A stretch of DNA of 64,000 nucleotides from Alicyclobacillus pomorum DSM 14955 (GCF_000472905.1 NZ_AXAR01000002.1:1-64000), one strand, 5' to 3'; positions 15,413 through 24,714 are shown, numbered from the stretch's first letter. Notes: a model not told the origin generated them from the letters alone. Numbers and translations are program-made.

Positions 15413-17281
15413 TTAATGCGTGACCTTGGACAACGTTGCATTGGTTGAGAGGATGTACCCGGACTCCGGAGTTCCGCTCAAAAGGTCATTAAACTGAATC
15501 TGGGTTTTGCCGCCAACCGTTTGCCCCGTTGACACCACATAGTCTCCGGCATGCAAAATGGCGATTTGTTTTCCATTTTCTGCCATAACAGGTACAGACA
15601 CATACTTCGCAGACGACGGATTGGGCACCGTGATCTTGTACACGTTGTTGAGCGTTACATCCATTGAGTTGATCCAGCCATTCACACTCGGAATGTGGTA
15701 CCACTCCGTCACTTGGTTACCGACCATACCCTGAACGATTTCGTCAATTTGTACGGGTTGTCCGGCACTGACTGTCGTTTCGGGTTGGGAAAGGTTGAGG
15801 CTGTTCCACGTGTTGAAGTCCACCACACCAGGCGTTCCAGACAATCCATGGTTCGTCTGATAGTCGGCCACTGCTTGCGCCGTTTGTGGACCAAAAATAC
15901 CGTCCGTGTCCAACTGCGTCCCCAGTTGTTGGTTGAGTGCTGCCTGAAGCGTCTCTACGTCATCCCCTTGATCACCTTGATGCAGCACACGTGCGAACAT
16001 GTGCTGATGCCCCAAACCAGCATTTGCATAGACGGGTACAGTCGATTGATAGTAAGCATCGGGCGTTACCGTTCCTGTCACGCCGTTTATATAGTAAACG
16101 GGCGGGCTGTCAACGTCCGTTGGAGCCGGTGGTTGATTGGACGCGTTGTACTGCTGATAACTTGTCACGTTGTCCCCTAAGTAAATCGCGAACTGATTCA
16201 TTAGGTCGTTTACGTGGTACTCCCAATCTGGATCAGAAGCATAGTTGGCTGCTTTCATGCCATCCAAAGTCGGTTTCACATAGTGTGATGAGCCCGGGTT
16301 GAGGTAATTGTTCCGAACTTCCCATGCTTGAAACAGGATTGCGTATGCCTCGCTTGGAAACGTGCCCGCATACGCCGACACATTATCGTCATAGGCGCCG
16401 TATCCATAGAGATTGTTTTTGCTCAGCGCGATAGGATTGACGTTTCCACCGCTGCCTGTCTCCTCCATGGCATGAGAGACTAGATAGTTTGCATCCACAT
16501 GATAGGTGGACTGAGCTTTCATGAACACGGATCCGAGTCCCGCCATGATGGAATTGTGATAGGACAAATACTTATCAATCGAAGCCGCATTGACATTGGA
16601 AGGTGCGTCAAAGCGCAAGTCGACATTCACAAATGACGGTTCAGTCCAAACTGGTGTCCCCGTTACTTTTGAATAATCCATCACCTTTCCGCCCGGATAC
16701 TGAAGTAGTCCCGCCTTCGCATCGGATAAGTTTGTAAAGGACCCGAGCACCGATCCAGGTTTGGTTGCGGTGTCCTTGGTATAGTCCGTATAATTCGCCT
16801 CTACGTTCCACGTAGTTCCATTCCACGAACTTTGCAATCCGATGGCCTGCAAGGCTTTCATAATGTACCAGATGGGGATGAACGTCGTGGCTTTGTGAGA
16901 TGATGGGTCATCGGTGACGATTTTGTTTACATGTGCAAACCATTTGTTGTTGATTATGATTCCCATCGGTCCTCTCGTCGTCGTCATCGTTATCGTAGGC
17001 TGTGACGAAAACGGTGTGCTGATGCTCCATGTATTTGTATTTCCGTTCCAAGTGTTGTTTACCTTAAGAGCATTCAATAACTGTTGCACGTAGAACAGCG
17101 GCATGTACGTAGTGTTCTGATACACGAATCCTGAAGGCTTGGACAAGGGCGTACCATTTAGTTCAGTGCACTTCGTCTGCATACTATATGATGTACCAGC
17201 AAAAGTAATAGATGCGGGAGACAGGGTAGTTAGAATGGCGGCCGCGCTTGCAGCCGCGCCTACAGCTTTTTTGACTTTCAA
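15413..17281 (-). CDS. Secreted glucosaminidase-like cell-wall hydrolase with copper-amine-oxidase-like N-domains and PG-binding domain
   Basis: The ~622-residue exported protein starts with a signal peptide (LKVKKAVGAAASAAAILTTLSPASITFAG). Two stalk/'copper amine oxidase N-like' repeats follow (FVYQNTTYMPLFYVQQLLNALKVNNTWNG...; TTFIPIWYIMKALQAIGLQSSWNGTTW). A glucosaminidase (LytD/GH73-like) domain shows SHAMEETGSGGNVNPIALSKNNLYGYGAYD with the probable catalytic Glu, then a peptidoglycan-binding repeat (LHQGDQGDDVETLQAALNQQLGTQLDTDGIFGPQTAQAVADYQ). The frame is open to 17362, but AAGGAGG lies 8 bases before a TTG at 17281 that begins the signal peptide. It probably cleaves glycan strands in the wall. 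A paralogue lies at 37867. Confidence 0.85.
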   Translation of the reverse strand: MKVKKAVGAAASAAAILTTLSPASITFAGTSYSMQTKCTELNGTPLSKPSGFVYQNTTYMPLFYVQQLLNALKVNNTWNGNTNTWSISTPFSSQPTITMTTTRGPMGIIINNKWFAHVNKIVTDDPSSHKATTFIPIWYIMKALQAIGLQSSWNGTTWNVEANYTDYTKDTATKPGSVLGSFTNLSDAKAGLLQYPGGKVMDYSKVTGTPVWTEPSFVNVDLRFDAPSNVNAASIDKYLSYHNSIMAGLGSVFMKAQSTYHVDANYLVSHAMEETGSGGNVNPIALSKNNLYGYGAYDDNVSAYAGTFPSEAYAILFQAWEVRNNYLNPGSSHYVKPTLDGMKAANYASDPDWEYHVNDLMNQFAIYLGDNVTSYQQYNASNQPPAPTDVDSPPVYYINGVTGTVTPDAYYQSTVPVYANAGLGHQHMFARVLHQGDQGDDVETLQAALNQQLGTQLDTDGIFGPQTAQAVADYQTNHGLSGTPGVVDFNTWNSLNLSQPETTVSAGQPVQIDEIVQGMVGNQVTEWYHIPSVNGWINSMDVTLNNVYKITVPNPSSAKYVSVPVMAENGKQIAILHAGDYVVSTGQTVGGKTQIQFNDLLSGTPESGYILSTNATLSKVTH

Positions 17282-18027
17282 GACCAATTCCTCCTTATTG
17301 GTATACCGGTATTCCTTTAACCCCGGTACATGAAACTCCCTTCTATTTGACGTTGTAGTCATCTGCTTTGTTACGAAATAATTGATTTTTCAAAGAGGAT
17401 GTTAAACTCTGAGTACGGTTGCAACACGGAAATCATGGCACATTTTACCTGACTTACCAAAATATTAACTCTAACTTAACTAGAAATTTAACAGCATTCC
17501 TTAGACTGATTTCGTGTACAAATACTTTCCAAAGTATGGATTTTCAAACAGACTATTACATCATGAATAAGGTCTTACAGCGTCCGGCATGGGCGTTGTC
17601 CATACGGGAAAGTCTGGAATGACAAAAACAGCCGTATCCGCACAACATCGTCGATGGCGACAACACCTACACGGTGTGGGATTGACACAAAAAAGACGCC
17701 CACAGTAGTGAGCGCGATAGAGGAAAATGAGATGGGGAAAGTGTTACTGGACTCACTTTCACCATGGAGGAGCCGAAACTACTGTACCCTCTGGAAATAA
17801 AAAATATGCGTAGATTTCGTATAGGTTTTGTTTGATTTTCATGAAGCAGTGATTACAAAAACCCCCACTCATGTCATCGTGAGGGTCATTGTGAGGGCCA
17901 CTGTACACGTTACGCATATTGTTTCCTCTACATCACGGCGATAGCATAGTACTGGTCATAAGTCGTACTGCATCGGTTCATTTCTTGTGGTTCTTGACGT
18001 TTGCGATGAGTGAATGTGTTTGTCAAA
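17282..18027. other. Long intergenic region with several hairpins
   Basis: About 750 bases without a credible gene. A hairpin at 17689-17716 (minus-strand poly-T after CGCTCAC...GTGGGCG) resembles one at 19389-19423. A second hairpin GAAAGTG/CACTTTC lies at 17737-17760, and a minus-strand terminator-like stem with T5 at 17857-17897. The two first hairpins lie in the probable 5' leader of the gene starting at 17281; a regulatory leader is possible but I recognise no riboswitch class. Confidence 0.4.
17857..17897 (-). terminator. Probable terminator of the polysaccharide deacetylase gene
   Basis: On the minus strand a C-rich arm (CCCTCAC) and a G-rich arm (GTGGGGG) flank a short loop and are followed by TTTTT, about 130 bases after the stop at 18028. 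Pairing is imperfect. Confidence 0.4.
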
Positions 18028-19308
18028 TTACTTTGGTGTACCTTCCGTGGTGTTCCCTATCACATTTCCGCCGGGGGTTACCGTGTTGTTTCCACTTTTA
18101 TATGCGGTTGTATTCCCGATATTTGCAGGGGTATTCCCGATTCGATTCTCCGTTTTACTTCCGGTGGAATGGCCTATCGCGTTTTCACTTGAACCTCCCG
18201 TTGTATGCTCTTGTCTACTTCCCGTAACATTCCCAGACGAGCTTCCATTTCCGGGCGCTTTACCCGTTGTGGTGTTACTTGTTGACCAAGTCGAAGTGTT
18301 GTGCGATGTACTGACTTTCGCCTCGTAAGACAACGCTCCCGATGAAACGTACTGCTGGTGGTGTGTATGTACTCCGGTCGAAGTCACCACATGTGAGCCC
18401 ACGCTCGCGTGTAAACGAGAGCCCGAACCTGAAGCAGAACCTGCACTAGAGCTCGTACCTGAACCAAACCCTGTGCTGGAGCTCGAACCCGAACCGGAAC
18501 CTGCACTAGAGATTGAAACGTAGGAATAGGTCGGTACTTCCCCTAATACAACAAAATGCAATCCCCGCTGCTGAAGCGTTTGAATGATGGTAGGTAACGC
18601 CTCCAAGGTCACACGGTTGTCGTGCATATCGAAGATGCCCCCAGATGGGTTGCCGTTGACGACTGCATCAATCACTTGTTGTGGTGACGAAGTCGCCCAG
18701 TCCCGCGGATCGCGATTCCAAAGAGCCAGGATGAGATGGTCCTTCGACAAGATTTGCTCCGTGACGTTGTTGAAGGCCCCATACGGTGGTCGGTAAAACA
18801 TGGGCGAGGGATCTCCGTATTGCTTGAGCTGCTGCTCGGTCGTCTCAATTTGTTGCTGTTGCTGTTCCAGTGACAGGTCAGTCATCAGTGGGTGGGTTTC
18901 ACTATGGTTCCCCACCACATCGCCGGCATTGACAGCGTCACGAACCGCATTCGGGTACATCTTCAGTCGGTCACCGATAAAGAAAAAGGTTGCATGTACA
19001 CCAAATCGCTTCAAAACCTCAATGATTTGATCCGTATAGGAACTTGGTCCATCGTCAATCGTTATCGCGACGTCCCCTTGTGGAACGGAATAAATTTCCG
19101 GAACCAAACCTGCTGTGGAAAACTTCGGGTAACTCGTCTGCGGTTTCGGCATGGGCTCCGTGAGAGGGACCCTGGTTGGCGTATTGCTACTTTGATTTTG
19201 TACTGCAGGTCCAACGACGGCACGGTCGGATGAGCAGCCGTCCAGAACCAATACGGTCATAGCAACACCAACCACCATCGTCGTCAATAAACGTGTTTGT
19301 CGCAGCAA
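18028..19308 (-). CDS. Lipoprotein polysaccharide deacetylase with long low-complexity tail
   Basis: The 426-residue protein has a lipoprotein signal peptide ending in VLDGC (Cys25). A NodB/CE4 domain follows: TIDDGP (Asp85-Asp86), NHSETHP (His135, His139 of the metal triad), RPPYG near residue 173 and a late FDMHD. CE4 enzymes remove N-acetyl groups from peptidoglycan or other polysaccharides; as a lipoprotein it acts outside the membrane. After about residue 263 comes a ~160-residue Ser/Gly/Thr-rich tail with a long SGSGSS tract and repeated IGNT/IGHSTG units. Such tails may span the wall (inference). It is transcribed alone. Confidence 0.85.
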   Translation of the reverse strand: MLRQTRLLTTMVVGVAMTVLVLDGCSSDRAVVGPAVQNQSSNTPTRVPLTEPMPKPQTSYPKFSTAGLVPEIYSVPQGDVAITIDDGPSSYTDQIIEVLKRFGVHATFFFIGDRLKMYPNAVRDAVNAGDVVGNHSETHPLMTDLSLEQQQQQIETTEQQLKQYGDPSPMFYRPPYGAFNNVTEQILSKDHLILALWNRDPRDWATSSPQQVIDAVVNGNPSGGIFDMHDNRVTLEALPTIIQTLQQRGLHFVVLGEVPTYSYVSISSAGSGSGSSSSTGFGSGTSSSAGSASGSGSRLHASVGSHVVTSTGVHTHHQQYVSSGALSYEAKVSTSHNTSTWSTSNTTTGKAPGNGSSSGNVTGSRQEHTTGGSSENAIGHSTGSKTENRIGNTPANIGNTTAYKSGNNTVTPGGNVIGNTTEGTPK

Positions 19309-19906
19309 AGGTTAGTTCTCCTCTAAAAAGTCATGATATCTACATTAGATTATACATTTGAAATCTCAACACACGATGAGGGATACTCGAAAAAAAGACG
19401 CTCAGACAAGTGAGCGTGAAAAAAAGGTAAAGGAGAGAGGGAATCATCACTGGCCTACGCCAGCGACCATGAAGACAACCCATGGCACTCAGCTCATGGA
19501 AGAATGTACAGGCCAAATGTTAAGCATCTGTATAGTCGGTGTGAAAAGTTCGTGGTTATGGTGTAAATCCAGCACACAACCTCGAGTGTGTACATAAGAT
19601 GGGTTTAGGGATGTTGGCAAGTGACACCTTTCCGTATGGCGTGGTCAATGACTGCGCCTTTATTATTTCCGGCTTACGACGTCAGATTGCCACGTATATC
19701 CACAGTTTGCTGCAGAACGAAGTTTATCCCCTGAACTGATTATCCCTGTGCCATCTGCCCTACGCATAATGAAAAAGACTTTATGACTGATTCATACGAG
19801 CAACGCGAATTTGTAGTCCAAGCACACAGGTATTGTTCAAGGTAAGGAGGAATACAGCGTACGTTAACGAATGTATTATGAGTTCGTGACTACAAGGAGG
19901 ATGACA
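19309..19906. other. Long intergenic region between divergent genes
   Basis: About 600 bases separate the deacetylase (minus) and alcohol dehydrogenase (plus) starts. A perfect hairpin ACGCTCA/TGAGCGT lies at 19398-19418, flanked by A7 on both sides, and on the minus strand it looks like an intrinsic terminator 80 bases before the deacetylase start. No credible gene was found; the short open frames lack ribosome binding sites and family features. Confidence 0.4.
19389..19423 (-). terminator. Terminator-like hairpin upstream of the deacetylase gene
   Basis: Minus strand: ACGCTCA, 6-base loop, TGAGCGT, then CTTTTTTT. It stands in the likely 5' leader of the gene starting at 19308, so it could be an attenuator or just the end of an upstream short transcript. 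A diverged copy lies at 17689-17716. Confidence 0.45.
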
Positions 19907-20950
19907 ATGATGAAAGCGCTTACCTATCAAGGACCTGGCAAGAAGGTGTTGACCGAAAAGCCGAAACCGCAGATCCAACATCCGACAGACGTCATCGTGA
20001 AGATCACCAAGACAACCATCTGTGGAACGGATCTCCACATCCTGAAGGGGGATGTCCCTGAGGTCGAAGAGGGACGCATTCTTGGACACGAAGGTGTCGG
20101 TATTGTTGAAGAGGTTGGAAGCGGAGTTCAACAATTTCGTCCTGGCGACAGGGTCTTGATTTCCTGCATCACTTCCTGTGGAAAATGTGATTACTGTAAG
20201 AAGGGAATGTACTCTCATTGTGAAGACGGGGGATGGATCCTCGGTCACCTTATTGATGGAACCCAAGCGGAGTATGTTCGGATTCCATATGCGGATACCA
20301 GCTTGTATCCATTGCCATCAGGAGTAGACGAAGAGGCGCTGGTGATGCTCAGCGATATTCTACCCACGGGCTTCGAAGTTGGGGTGTTAAAGGGACAAGT
20401 ACAGCCCGGCAGTACGGTAGCCATCGTAGGCGCTGGACCTGTTGGTCTGGCTGCGCTGTTAACTGCACAATTTTATTCTCCTTCCGAAATTATTGTTGTG
20501 GATTTGGACGACAATCGGTTAGAGGTGGCACGGCAGTTTGGCGGTACGCAAACTGTTAACAGCGCTGATGGTAAGGCTCCTGAGAAAGTGATGGAATTAA
20601 CGGGCGGCAAAGGCGTGGACGTGGCTATAGAAGCCGTTGGAATACCCGCAACATTTGGAATTTGCCAAGACATTGTCGCTGCGGGTGGGCACATTGCCAA
20701 TGTCGGTGTTCACGGAAAGAGCGTGGATTTACATTTGGAGAAATTATGGACACGTAACATTACGTTAACAACTGGTTTAGTCGATACCTATTCGACCCCT
20801 ATGTTACTCAAGACGGTTATGTCTCAAAAATTGGATCCCAAGAAGCTCATTACGCATCACTTTAACTTGTCCGATGTGATAAAAGCCTACGACGTATTCT
20901 CCAATGCATCTGCCGAGAAGGCGTTGAAAGTCATACTGAATGTAGGTTGA
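19907..20950 (+). CDS. Zinc-dependent alcohol dehydrogenase (medium-chain family)
   Basis: The ~347-residue MDR protein carries ICGTDLHILKGD with the catalytic zinc Cys, GHEGVGIVEEVG with His-Glu, the structural zinc cysteines CITSCGKCDYCKKGMYSHC, and the Rossmann motif VAIVGAGPVGLAALL. The acidic VVDLDD after the second strand suggests NAD rather than NADP. Substrates are likely primary or secondary alcohols. Upstream in-frame starts exist at 19871 and 19901; AAGGAGG at 19894-19900 puts the ATG at 19907 at the best spacing (6). No partner gene is adjacent. Confidence 0.88.
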   Translation: MMKALTYQGPGKKVLTEKPKPQIQHPTDVIVKITKTTICGTDLHILKGDVPEVEEGRILGHEGVGIVEEVGSGVQQFRPGDRVLISCITSCGKCDYCKKGMYSHCEDGGWILGHLIDGTQAEYVRIPYADTSLYPLPSGVDEEALVMLSDILPTGFEVGVLKGQVQPGSTVAIVGAGPVGLAALLTAQFYSPSEIIVVDLDDNRLEVARQFGGTQTVNSADGKAPEKVMELTGGKGVDVAIEAVGIPATFGICQDIVAAGGHIANVGVHGKSVDLHLEKLWTRNITLTTGLVDTYSTPMLLKTVMSQKLDPKKLITHHFNLSDVIKAYDVFSNASAEKALKVILNVG

Positions 20951-21002
20951 GCACATGATAGTGGTTTGTGTTGACTAAGTACAAATAGAAAAGTGGTGAG
21001 AA

Positions 21003-21059
21003 CGTGTCGGGCCTATGAGGAATGAGGAATAAAAAAACTCGTCCGAATGGTCCGACACG
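21003..21059. repeat. Inverted repeat after the alcohol dehydrogenase gene
   Basis: CGTGTCGG at 21003-21010 and CCGACACG at 21052-21059 form an 8-base stem with a 41-base loop. It lies 50 bases after the stop; function unclear. Confidence 0.3.
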
Positions 21060-21120
21060 GACTCTGTGTTGATGTTGTACAGAGAAATCTTCTGCATTGA
21101 CAGACGTCTGCCTATTGAAA

Positions 21121-21148
21121 GGGGACTCCCTGCGAACAGAGAGTCCCC
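21121..21148. terminator. Bidirectional terminator between adh and lysP
   Basis: GGGGACTC (21121-21128) pairs perfectly with GAGTCCCC (21141-21148) around a 12-base loop; a short T-run follows on the minus strand. It sits between two convergent genes. Confidence 0.6.
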
Positions 21149-21229
21149 CACCGTTGGTATAGCACTTCCTCCACTACAGAACGCGAACTTCCAGAAGTCC
21201 TTATCCTGGGTCTTGTCGTAGTCAGTGGC

Positions 21230-22705
21230 TTACAGATGATTATCAAAATCACATTCTTGCAAAGGAACCATTTTTGTCTTTTTGACCAACTTGTAGCCTA
21301 ACCACAGCATGATGAACAACGGGATTCCGATGTACGTCGCGATGACCCCTGCCCAGTTAATCGATCCTCCGGTGAAGCCACTATAGTCCTGTCCAATGAT
21401 GACAGTCGCACATAACACGAAAGCGAAAATGGGACCAAACGGATACCACTTTGCTCGATAAGCCAATTGTTTTAAGTCCCTACCCTGTGCTACGTACGCT
21501 TTTCTAAAGCGATAATGGCTGATGGCAATGCCCAACCAGACGAGAAAGCCACTGAGTCCAGATGCGTTGACCATCCAGGTATACACAACCCCGTTTCCAT
21601 ACAAGGAGGACAGGAATGCAACGAACCCGACAAGAAGGTTTACGAATAGAGCATTCATGGGAACACCACGGCCATTGACCTTCGTAAATAGACGCGGCGC
21701 CTTCCCGCTTTTTGCTAAGGCCCACAACATGCGGGTCGAAGCATAGAGCGCTGAATTGCCGGCGGATAGTACAGCAGTAAGAATGACAGCATTCATGACG
21801 GACGCGGCCAGTGCGAGTCCAGCCCGCTGAAATACAAGGGTAAACGGACTGATGGCAACGTTGTCAATGCTGGCCTTCAATAAATTTGGGTCTGTGTACG
21901 GAATCAACATCCCAATGATGAAAATGGTCAAGACGTAGAATATCAGGATGCGCCAAAATACTTGGTTAATGGCTTTCGGGACATTTCGTGCAGGATTTTC
22001 GCTCTCACCTGCGGCAAGCCCAACCAATTCAGTGCCTTGAAACGCAAAACCAGCGACCAAGACGGTACTAAAGATGGCTAGCGCACCACCGTGAAAAGGC
22101 GTTCCTCCAAGTGTGAACGTATGAAAATCGATGGGGTGTCCATTGAAAATGCCAAAAATCATCAATACACCCACGACGAGGAACACCAAAACGGTTACCA
22201 CTTTAATACCGGCAAACCAGTACTCGCCTTCTCCATATCCCTTTACTGATAAAACGTTGAGCAAAAACAACAAGGCTAAGAAAATTGCGCTCCACAGAAC
22301 GGAAGAGCTGTGGGGAAACCAATACTTCATAACCAAGGAGCCTGCTGACAGCTCAGCAGGGATGGTGATGGCCCAATTGTACCAATAGTTCCAACCTAAG
22401 GCGAAACCTAAAGCAGGGTCGACAAATCTCGACGCGTACGTCTCGAATGAGCCTGATACGGGAAGAAAGCTTGCCATTTCACCCAGGCTGGTCATCACGA
22501 AATACACCATAACGCCCACTACGAAGTAAGCGAGTAATGCACCGCCGGGTCCAGCTGTACTGATGGAAGACCCACTCGCCACGAATAGACCTGTTCCGAT
22601 GGCACCACCAATGGCAATCATGGACAGATGTCTAGATTTCAAACCCCGGTGCAATTGTTCACTACTTCTGTCGGCCATTTCCGAAGATTGACAATTTTGT
22701 TCCAT
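21230..22705 (-). CDS. lysP: Lysine-specific amino acid permease
   Basis: The 491-residue APC-family (AAT) transporter has about 12 membrane segments and the family start LKSRHLSMIAIGGAIGTGLFVASGSSISTAGPGGALLAYFVVGVMVYFVMTSLGEMASFLPVSGSFETYASRFVDPALGFALGWNYWYNW, which is close to LysP. The substrate call rests mainly on the lysine riboswitch in its leader (22768-23015), which also predicts that expression is shut off when lysine is plentiful. GGAGG lies 12 bases before the ATG, slightly far. GabT is encoded upstream on the same strand. Confidence 0.85.
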   Translation of the reverse strand: MEQNCQSSEMADRSSEQLHRGLKSRHLSMIAIGGAIGTGLFVASGSSISTAGPGGALLAYFVVGVMVYFVMTSLGEMASFLPVSGSFETYASRFVDPALGFALGWNYWYNWAITIPAELSAGSLVMKYWFPHSSSVLWSAIFLALLFLLNVLSVKGYGEGEYWFAGIKVVTVLVFLVVGVLMIFGIFNGHPIDFHTFTLGGTPFHGGALAIFSTVLVAGFAFQGTELVGLAAGESENPARNVPKAINQVFWRILIFYVLTIFIIGMLIPYTDPNLLKASIDNVAISPFTLVFQRAGLALAASVMNAVILTAVLSAGNSALYASTRMLWALAKSGKAPRLFTKVNGRGVPMNALFVNLLVGFVAFLSSLYGNGVVYTWMVNASGLSGFLVWLGIAISHYRFRKAYVAQGRDLKQLAYRAKWYPFGPIFAFVLCATVIIGQDYSGFTGGSINWAGVIATYIGIPLFIMLWLGYKLVKKTKMVPLQECDFDNHL

Positions 22706-22767
22706 CTTCTACGAGTGCCTCCTATCGGTTTGATGTCGCCGATAAGTGAGAACCTTAGGATGAGCGC

Positions 22768-22797
22768 AAAAAAGCCTTGAGCATTTCACTCAAGGCT
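22768..22797 (-). terminator. Riboswitch-controlled terminator of lysP
   Basis: Nine-base perfect stem AGCCTTGAG/CTCAAGGCT, 7-base loop and six Ts on the minus strand, 62 bases before the lysP start. Confidence 0.85.
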
Positions 22798-23015
22798 AGC
22801 AAGACCCACGTTACAACGCGTGTGCCGTAGCAAAGAATGATAGCTCTCCACAAAAATCCTTGTGGCAGTGTTACACATATTCTGTGCAACCCCAGCTGTA
22901 CCGTGGTAAAGCGCCCACGATACGCTTCGGCAGCATTTCCTTTCCTGCCACTTCATCGCCGCTTTCACTCTGTGACAGTACTCTTAAAGGCTGCGCCTCT
23001 ATCCTAATTATTCAC
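22768..23015 (-). promoter_or_regulatory. Lysine riboswitch (L-box) with terminator
   Basis: The minus-strand leader of lysP contains the class's conserved blocks in order: GATAGAGGCGC (22993-23003), AAGAGTA (22979-22985), GCTGCCGAAGCGTA (22921-22934), the P4-type stem TGCCACAAGG...TTGTGG and the closing GTGGAGAGCTATC (22837-22849), whose CTATC pairs with the opening GATAG to make P1. It aligns block by block with the B. subtilis lysC leader. A strong terminator follows: AGCCTTGAG/CTCAAGGCT with T6 (22768-22797). Lysine binding should favour termination before lysP. Confidence 0.9.
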
Positions 23016-23122
23016 TTATACATCGATAGTATTTCCGAGAATACGGCGTGCGTCAATGTTAAATGTTTCTTTTAGCGTTTGATCCATCCAAGCGTAACAC
23101 CATTGGCTACCCATACTAAATC

Positions 23123-23146
23123 AGGCCTACCCTTTCAGGTAGACCT
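23123..23146 (-). terminator. Probable terminator of gabT
   Basis: AGGTCTACC and GGTAGGCCT form a nearly perfect stem on the minus strand about 35 bases after the gabT stop; the following T-run is weak (GATTTA). It would separate gabT from the lysP leader. Confidence 0.5.
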
Positions 23147-23180
23147 CATTTCGGTCACTTCTTCACGAGCGAACAGAACA

Positions 23181-24530
23181 TCAAGCAAGAGCTGCTGCAA
23201 ACGCTTCATTCATGACGTCCAGCGCCTCTTCTAACTGGTCATCCGTAATCACAAGCGGACAAAGCGTGCGAATGACGTTTCCGTACAGTCCCGCACTGAG
23301 AACGATGACGCCTCGTTGATAGCACTCTTGAACAATGCGACTCGTTAACGCTTTGTCCGGCTCTTTGGTTTCGGGATCTTTCACGATTTCAATGGCACAC
23401 ATCGCGCCAAGTCCACGTACGTCACCGATGCAGGGATAGGTCTCTTGCAACTTCCTGAAATGGGACAGAATCTTTTCGCCAATGACGTTCGCTCTGTCGG
23501 GCAGCCGCTCCTCTTCCATCATCCGAATGACCTCTAGTGCCGCAACACAACCCAATGGGCTGCCGCCGTATGTGCCGCCGATTTCTCCCGGTGCTGCCGC
23601 GTCCATGATTTCAGCTCGGCCTGTCACTGCGCTGATGGGCAATCCAGCGGCAATCGATTTGGACATGGTCATCAAATCTGGGGTGACGCCGTAGTGTTCC
23701 ATCGCGAACATCTTCCCAGTACGGCCGAAGCCTGTCTGCACTTCATCCGCAATGAAGAGAATTCCGTGTTTTTCGCAAATGGCCTTGACACCCTGCACAA
23801 ACGCCTTCGACGGGACGATAAATCCGCCCTCGCCTTGCACAGGCTCCATGATGACGGCTGCAACTTCTTCTGCCGGGACTTCGGCAAGGAAGAAATCCTC
23901 GAGCTGCTGCAGAACGTATTGATCCACTTGTTCCTCGGTCCAACCCTGAGGGGCACGGTAGTAATACGGATAGCGCATCTTGTACGTGTCCGGCGCAAAT
24001 GGGCCAAATTCGAATTTGTACGGCTTGACCTTGCTGGTCAGAGACATCGTTAACAGAGTCCGTCCATGGAACCCTCTCTCGAAAGAAATGATAGCTTTCC
24101 GCTTTGTGTATTTGCGGGCAATCTTGACGGCGTTTTCAACCGCCTCCGCTCCGCTGTTCAAGAAAAATGTTTTCTTTTCGTGTGTACCCGGTGTAATCTG
24201 GTTGAGCTTTTCCGCCAATCGAATGTACGGCTCGTACATCATGACGTTAAAACCGGGATGAATGTAGTTCTCGAGCTGCGCTTTTAACGCTTCCACAACG
24301 TTTGGCGGACAATGTCCAGCGTTTAATGTACCAATAGCTCCGGCGAAATCAATAAACGTGTTATCATCTACGTCCGTTAACAGTGCGCCGCTGCCTTTCT
24401 TCGCAAAAGTCGGGACCGTATTGGACACACCTCGAGGAACATTGTGCTGTCGCGCCTCGAGCAATGCTTGTGCTTTAGGACCAGGAACCGGTGTGTTCAA
24501 GCGAATCCATTTTCTTTGTACAGTTTGCAA
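23181..24530 (-). CDS. gabT: 4-aminobutyrate (or 5-aminovalerate) aminotransferase
   Basis: The ~449-residue class III PLP aminotransferase shows FLNSGAEAVENAVKIAR, FHGRTLLTMSLT, EPVQGEGGF, ADEVQTGFGRTGKMFAMEH and the PLP lysine in MSKSIAAGLPISAVTG. This pattern is the GabT/DavT group, which moves the amino group of GABA or 5-aminovalerate to 2-oxoglutarate. The frame is open to 24644, but GGAGG followed by 8 bases and a TTG at 24530 fits the family N-terminus (LQTVQRKWIRLNTPVPGPKAQ). Lying next to a lysine permease it could act in lysine catabolism through 5-aminovalerate, though no DavAB is seen. Confidence 0.87.
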   Translation of the reverse strand: MQTVQRKWIRLNTPVPGPKAQALLEARQHNVPRGVSNTVPTFAKKGSGALLTDVDDNTFIDFAGAIGTLNAGHCPPNVVEALKAQLENYIHPGFNVMMYEPYIRLAEKLNQITPGTHEKKTFFLNSGAEAVENAVKIARKYTKRKAIISFERGFHGRTLLTMSLTSKVKPYKFEFGPFAPDTYKMRYPYYYRAPQGWTEEQVDQYVLQQLEDFFLAEVPAEEVAAVIMEPVQGEGGFIVPSKAFVQGVKAICEKHGILFIADEVQTGFGRTGKMFAMEHYGVTPDLMTMSKSIAAGLPISAVTGRAEIMDAAAPGEIGGTYGGSPLGCVAALEVIRMMEEERLPDRANVIGEKILSHFRKLQETYPCIGDVRGLGAMCAIEIVKDPETKEPDKALTSRIVQECYQRGVIVLSAGLYGNVIRTLCPLVITDDQLEEALDVMNEAFAAALA

Positions 24531-24714
24531 CCGATGCTCCTCCTCAGTACACCCGTTCATGTTCGGTAGGTTGGATATCTTCACGCAGAACAGTACGTCA
24601 CCTTCACCAATTCCGATATTAACGGAATTCAGAACCTTATTCAAATACTGTTACCGCAGCCACACTCACACCGCCGCTTGACCGTGAAGCAACGGTGTGA
24701 GGCAGCACGCGCAT

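Noticed and set aside
17363-17900. Possible c-di-AMP (ydaO-type) riboswitch upstream of the wall hydrolase
   Set aside because: That class is common before wall genes, but its conserved blocks were not found here or at 19430-19740.
18420-18520. Repetitive sequence that could suggest a CRISPR-like or satellite repeat
   Set aside because: It is the Ser/Gly-coding low-complexity tail of the deacetylase; repeats lack fixed length and spacers.
19781-20266. 161-codon minus-strand frame
   Set aside because: Antisense to the alcohol dehydrogenase; no motif.
22786-23075. Short open frames on both strands in the lysP leader
   Set aside because: The stretch is explained by the lysine riboswitch; the frames have no coding features.
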